Source: Macrostomum hystrix (taxonomy: Eukaryota; Platyhelminthes; Macrostomidae). From it: DNA of 64,000 nt. Below are positions 62,101 through 64,000 of the stretch, piece after piece. The stretch lies in NCBI GenBank assembly GCA_950097015.1, contig CATNEN010000001.1, positions 11,430,001-11,494,000 of the forward strand, in the 5' to 3' direction. The notes beneath the pieces are model-generated. The model was not told where the DNA came from, searched no databases, and worked only from the letters and a program-made list of their open reading frames with translations. Made by a program: the position numbers and the translations under genes. Positions within the stretch are counted from its first letter, which is position 1, and every line of letters starts with the position of its first letter.

Positions 62101-62303
62101 GCCGACACCTCAGCAGAGTGGCCAGCAGGCAGCGAGTCAATATGATGTCACCTGAGAATCTGGCTATTGTGCTGGCCCCAACCCTGCTGCGCTCCCCGAG
62201 AGCCGATGTTATCTCCGATCCTCTGCGTGCTCTCAACAATGCCAAGTATGAGAGACTGGTTGTGGAGTTGCTCATCTCAGAGTATGACACCGTCTTCGCC
62301 TGA
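53163..62303 (+). CDS. CHN: Chimaerin (SH2-C1-RhoGAP), Rac GTPase-activating protein
   Basis: Diacylglycerol-responsive GAP for Rac, acting at membranes downstream of receptor tyrosine kinases. Exons: 53163-53653, 58472-58919, 61584-62303. Phases fit, giving 552 residues (human alpha2/beta2 about 460-470). The N-terminus has the chimaerin hallmark [10 protein letters not shown]. The SH2 domain spans about residues 56-145 with the phosphotyrosine-binding Arg in FLIRDS. The C1 domain spans about 287-336 with the full H-x12-C-x2-C-x13-C-x2-C-x4-H-x2-C-x7-C pattern, split by intron 2 after LIAQ. RhoGAP follows ([22 protein letters not shown] with the arginine finger, [23 protein letters not shown]). 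The SH2-C1 linker is about 140 residues and Arg- then Ala/Ser-rich, which explains the extra length. The start ATG has aaaatgtcc context. Confidence 0.96.
53672..58442. repeat. 21-bp minisatellite filling chimaerin intron 1, 4.8 kb
   Basis: About 227 copies of ctagctacccaatctgatca plus t, with few substitutions (gtagctt, acctacc, ctcatcacc, gataac). It begins about 20 bases after the donor and ends about 30 bases before the acceptor, so the intron is almost pure array. Blocks of variants recur at longer intervals. Confidence 0.98.
58995..59645. repeat. 23-bp minisatellite in chimaerin intron 2
   Basis: About 28 copies of a unit containing cctaaatccataaggaatcc with hcaggaa and cccatcctga variants. 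It starts about 75 bases after the donor of exon 2. Confidence 0.94.
59646..60374. other. Chimaerin intron 2, unique part
   Basis: AT-rich intron sequence between the minisatellite and the mariner insertion. Nothing further recognised. Confidence 0.5.
60377..61242 (-). mobile_element. mariner-type transposon, internally deleted
   Basis: An 866-bp element with perfect 26-bp terminal inverted repeats beginning cgaggggcgatcaaaaag and flanked by TA on both sides (60375-60376 and 61243-61244), as mariner insertions are. It is shorter than a full mariner (about 1.3 kb) and its transposase frame is on the minus strand. It lies in chimaerin intron 2, opposite to the gene. Confidence 0.93.
60485..61178 (-). 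pseudogene. mariner transposase, truncated and frameshifted
   Basis: The N-terminal DNA-binding part is readable ([20 protein letters not shown], then [11 protein letters not shown]). Next to it, in another frame, comes the TGDE-x-W block with the first catalytic Asp (around 60630). Sequence resembling the KQS-x-MVF and later blocks follows briefly, then the rest of the catalytic domain is missing. The break and deletion mean that no active transposase is encoded. Confidence 0.85.
61245..61583. other. Chimaerin intron 2, distal part
   Basis: Unique sequence with several loosely repeated tatcccattttagg-like phrases and the acceptor ctgccttgccag at 61583. No gene is seen. Confidence 0.5.
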
Positions 62304-62439
62304 ACTCTCTTGCTCTTCTGACATTGATGCTTCTCGAACACTGCTTCTGGAGCTGTCCCATTCCTTCTCCCGCAGAACACAGAATCCCGCTTCTATGAAA
62401 TGTCTCTTCGTTTCTACAATACTTCTTCCCATTTTCCCC

Positions 62440-63225
62440 ACTTCTACACATTTCTCCCAATTTCTCCCAATTTTTCCCATTTCTCCCTACGTCGCTTCAT
62501 TTCTCCTCATTTCTCCCTTCTTCACCCCATTTCTCCCCAATTCTCCCCATTTCTCCCCAATTCTCCCTATTTCTCCATATTTCTCCCCATTTCTCCATAT
62601 TTCTCCCCATTTCTCCCCATTTCTCCCGATTTCTCCCCAATACTCCCCCATATTTCTCCACAATTCTCCCCATTTCTCCACAATTCTCCCCAATTCTCCC
62701 CATTTCTCCCCAATTCTCCCCAATTCTCCCGACTTCTCCATATTTCTCCCCATTTCTACATATTTCTCCCCATTTCTCCCCATTTCTTACCGATTCTCCC
62801 ATTTCTCCATATTTCTCCCAATTCTCCCCATTTCTCCACAATTCTCCTCGATTCTCCCCATTTCTCCACAATTCTCCCCAATTCTCCCCATTTCTCCATA
62901 ATTCTCCCCAATTCTCCCATTTCTCCCCATTTCTCCATATTTCTCCCATTTCTCCCCAATTCTCCCCATTTCTCCCCATTTCTCCCTATTTCTCCCCAAT
63001 TCTCCATATTTCTCCCCATTTCTCCATAATTCTCCCCAATTCTCCCATTTCTCCCCATTTCTCCATATTTCTCCCATTTCTCCCCAATTCTCCCCATTTC
63101 TCCCCATTTCTCCCTATTTCTCCCCAATTCTCCATATTTCTCCCCATTTCTCCATATTTCTCCCCATTTCTCCATATTTCTCCCCATTTCTCCACAATTC
63201 TCCCGATTTCTTCCCACTTCTACCA
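62440..63225. repeat. 10-bp pyrimidine-rich minisatellite after the chimaerin stop
   Basis: About 78 units of about 10 bp (ttctccccat, ttctccccaa, ttctccatat), with repeated longer blocks (for example the segments near 62900 and 63020). It begins about 135 bases after the stop, so it is probably in the chimaerin 3' UTR. Confidence 0.94.
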
Positions 63226-63905
63226 TATTGAATTATTCCTTCCTCAGCAATAGTCGGCTAACCTTTAGGTCATAAAATAAGATAGTGATCTTGAATCACA
63301 TCATAGCGTGCGCAATCGTTTTATTCTTGCTTACTTGTTTTAAACTCTACCTTTGTTTTAGCTGTTGAGTTTTTTGTATACAAAAAGGTTCTTAACTAAA
63401 TATGGCAATCTTTCTTGTTTGTTACAATCGATCTGTTCTAACTGTGCCTATATGCACATTTGCTACTCATGTATGAGGGATTGAACTATATATTTTAGGC
63501 ATTCTAACAATAGCAACTACACAAGTCTTTCTAATTTGCTTCTAGTGTGCATAAACCATAATATGCAATCAATTAGTGTTACACATGCTTCGTTAATTTT
63601 TTATTTGCTAGTCGTCTGCTTTTAAAAGCGGTCTCATTAATCAGTGTGTTCAACGGTGGCTAGGTGGTTTTGCTACTTTGGCTTGCTTAGTAACAAAAAT
63701 ACTGCCTTTTTTCTTACATCAAACTCGCATTATTGACTCGCTTTTCGCTAGGCCAGTATTCTGTGTGCCCTCAGGTCTATAATTGCTTCAGATCTGTTGT
63801 CTCAAATTGCTCTTGATTTAGTGTACATTGTACTCGTATTTATGAAATGTACTTTTAATGCGCTTGATTAATTCTAGGTGTCATTTGCACTTTTACTGTC
63901 CTAAA
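63226..63905. other. AT-rich region downstream of chimaerin
   Basis: Unique sequence. No gene and no unambiguous AATAAA was found. ataaaata near 63264 is a possible weak polyadenylation signal. Confidence 0.4.
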
Positions 63906-63910
63906 TGGTC

Positions 63911-64000
63911 TAGCTTGTAGCCTAGTGGTTAGGGCGTTGCAATCACCACTTGTAGGCCGGGGTTCGATTCCCGACTCCATTGGAACAATTTGTGTCCTTC
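63911..64000 (+). mobile_element. tRNA-derived SINE head, cut by the window edge
   Basis: Polymerase III box A (tagcctagtgg, 63918-63928) and box B (ggttcgattcc, 63961-63971) are 43 bases apart, the spacing found in tRNA. The flanks do not pair into an acceptor stem and the T-stem is poor, so it is not a functional tRNA. A SINE head is the best explanation. The body lies beyond the window. Confidence 0.6.

Noticed and set aside
62487-63226. Minus-strand frames rich in NGEKWGEM repeats
   Set aside because: Antisense translation of the decamer array after chimaerin.

Overview
This is a piece of an intron-rich animal nuclear genome. Four genes are recognisable by conserved domains and all use the standard genetic code with GT-AG introns. 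Coding exons are GC-richer than the AT-rich flanks, and the non-coding DNA is dominated by long minisatellites. The gene set (pecanex, TRIT1, an NCOA/taiman p160 coactivator, chimaerin) says bilaterian. The intron style and mobile elements (a MULE with an N-terminal zinc finger, mariner, hAT-type MITEs) would suit a spiralian such as a free-living flatworm, but the sequence alone does not settle this.

Layout. 1-5390 (-): the N-terminal part of pecanex, running off the left edge. 5.6-7.17 kb: tandem repeats between genes. 7171-10631 (-): TRIT1, tRNA dimethylallyltransferase, four exons, with a roughly 175-residue Ala/Asp tail encoded by a triplet repeat. 10.9-17.0 kb: three tandem arrays and AT-rich spacer, including the probable 3' UTR of the next gene. 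17045-43721 (-): a p160/NCOA nuclear-receptor coactivator, nine exons that join in phase to 1796 residues, with PAS-type exons and LXXLL motifs but no bHLH. 43.7-53.1 kb: a transposon-rich intergenic block with a decayed MULE transposase between direct repeats and three copies of a MITE with 8-bp target duplications. 53163-62303 (+): chimaerin (SH2, C1, RhoGAP), three exons, 552 residues, with a mariner deletion derivative in intron 2. 62.4-63.2 kb: a pyrimidine-rich array just past its stop. A tRNA-derived SINE head lies at the right edge.

The most striking feature is at genome scale. Of the 15 introns I could define, the 13 longer than about 400 bp each contain at least one minisatellite (units about 18-35 bp), usually with a motif private to that intron and often filling it almost from splice site to splice site. 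The two short introns (76 and 159 bp) have none. The gene products are not a pathway: a Notch-linked membrane protein, a tRNA modification enzyme, a transcriptional coactivator and a Rac-GAP.
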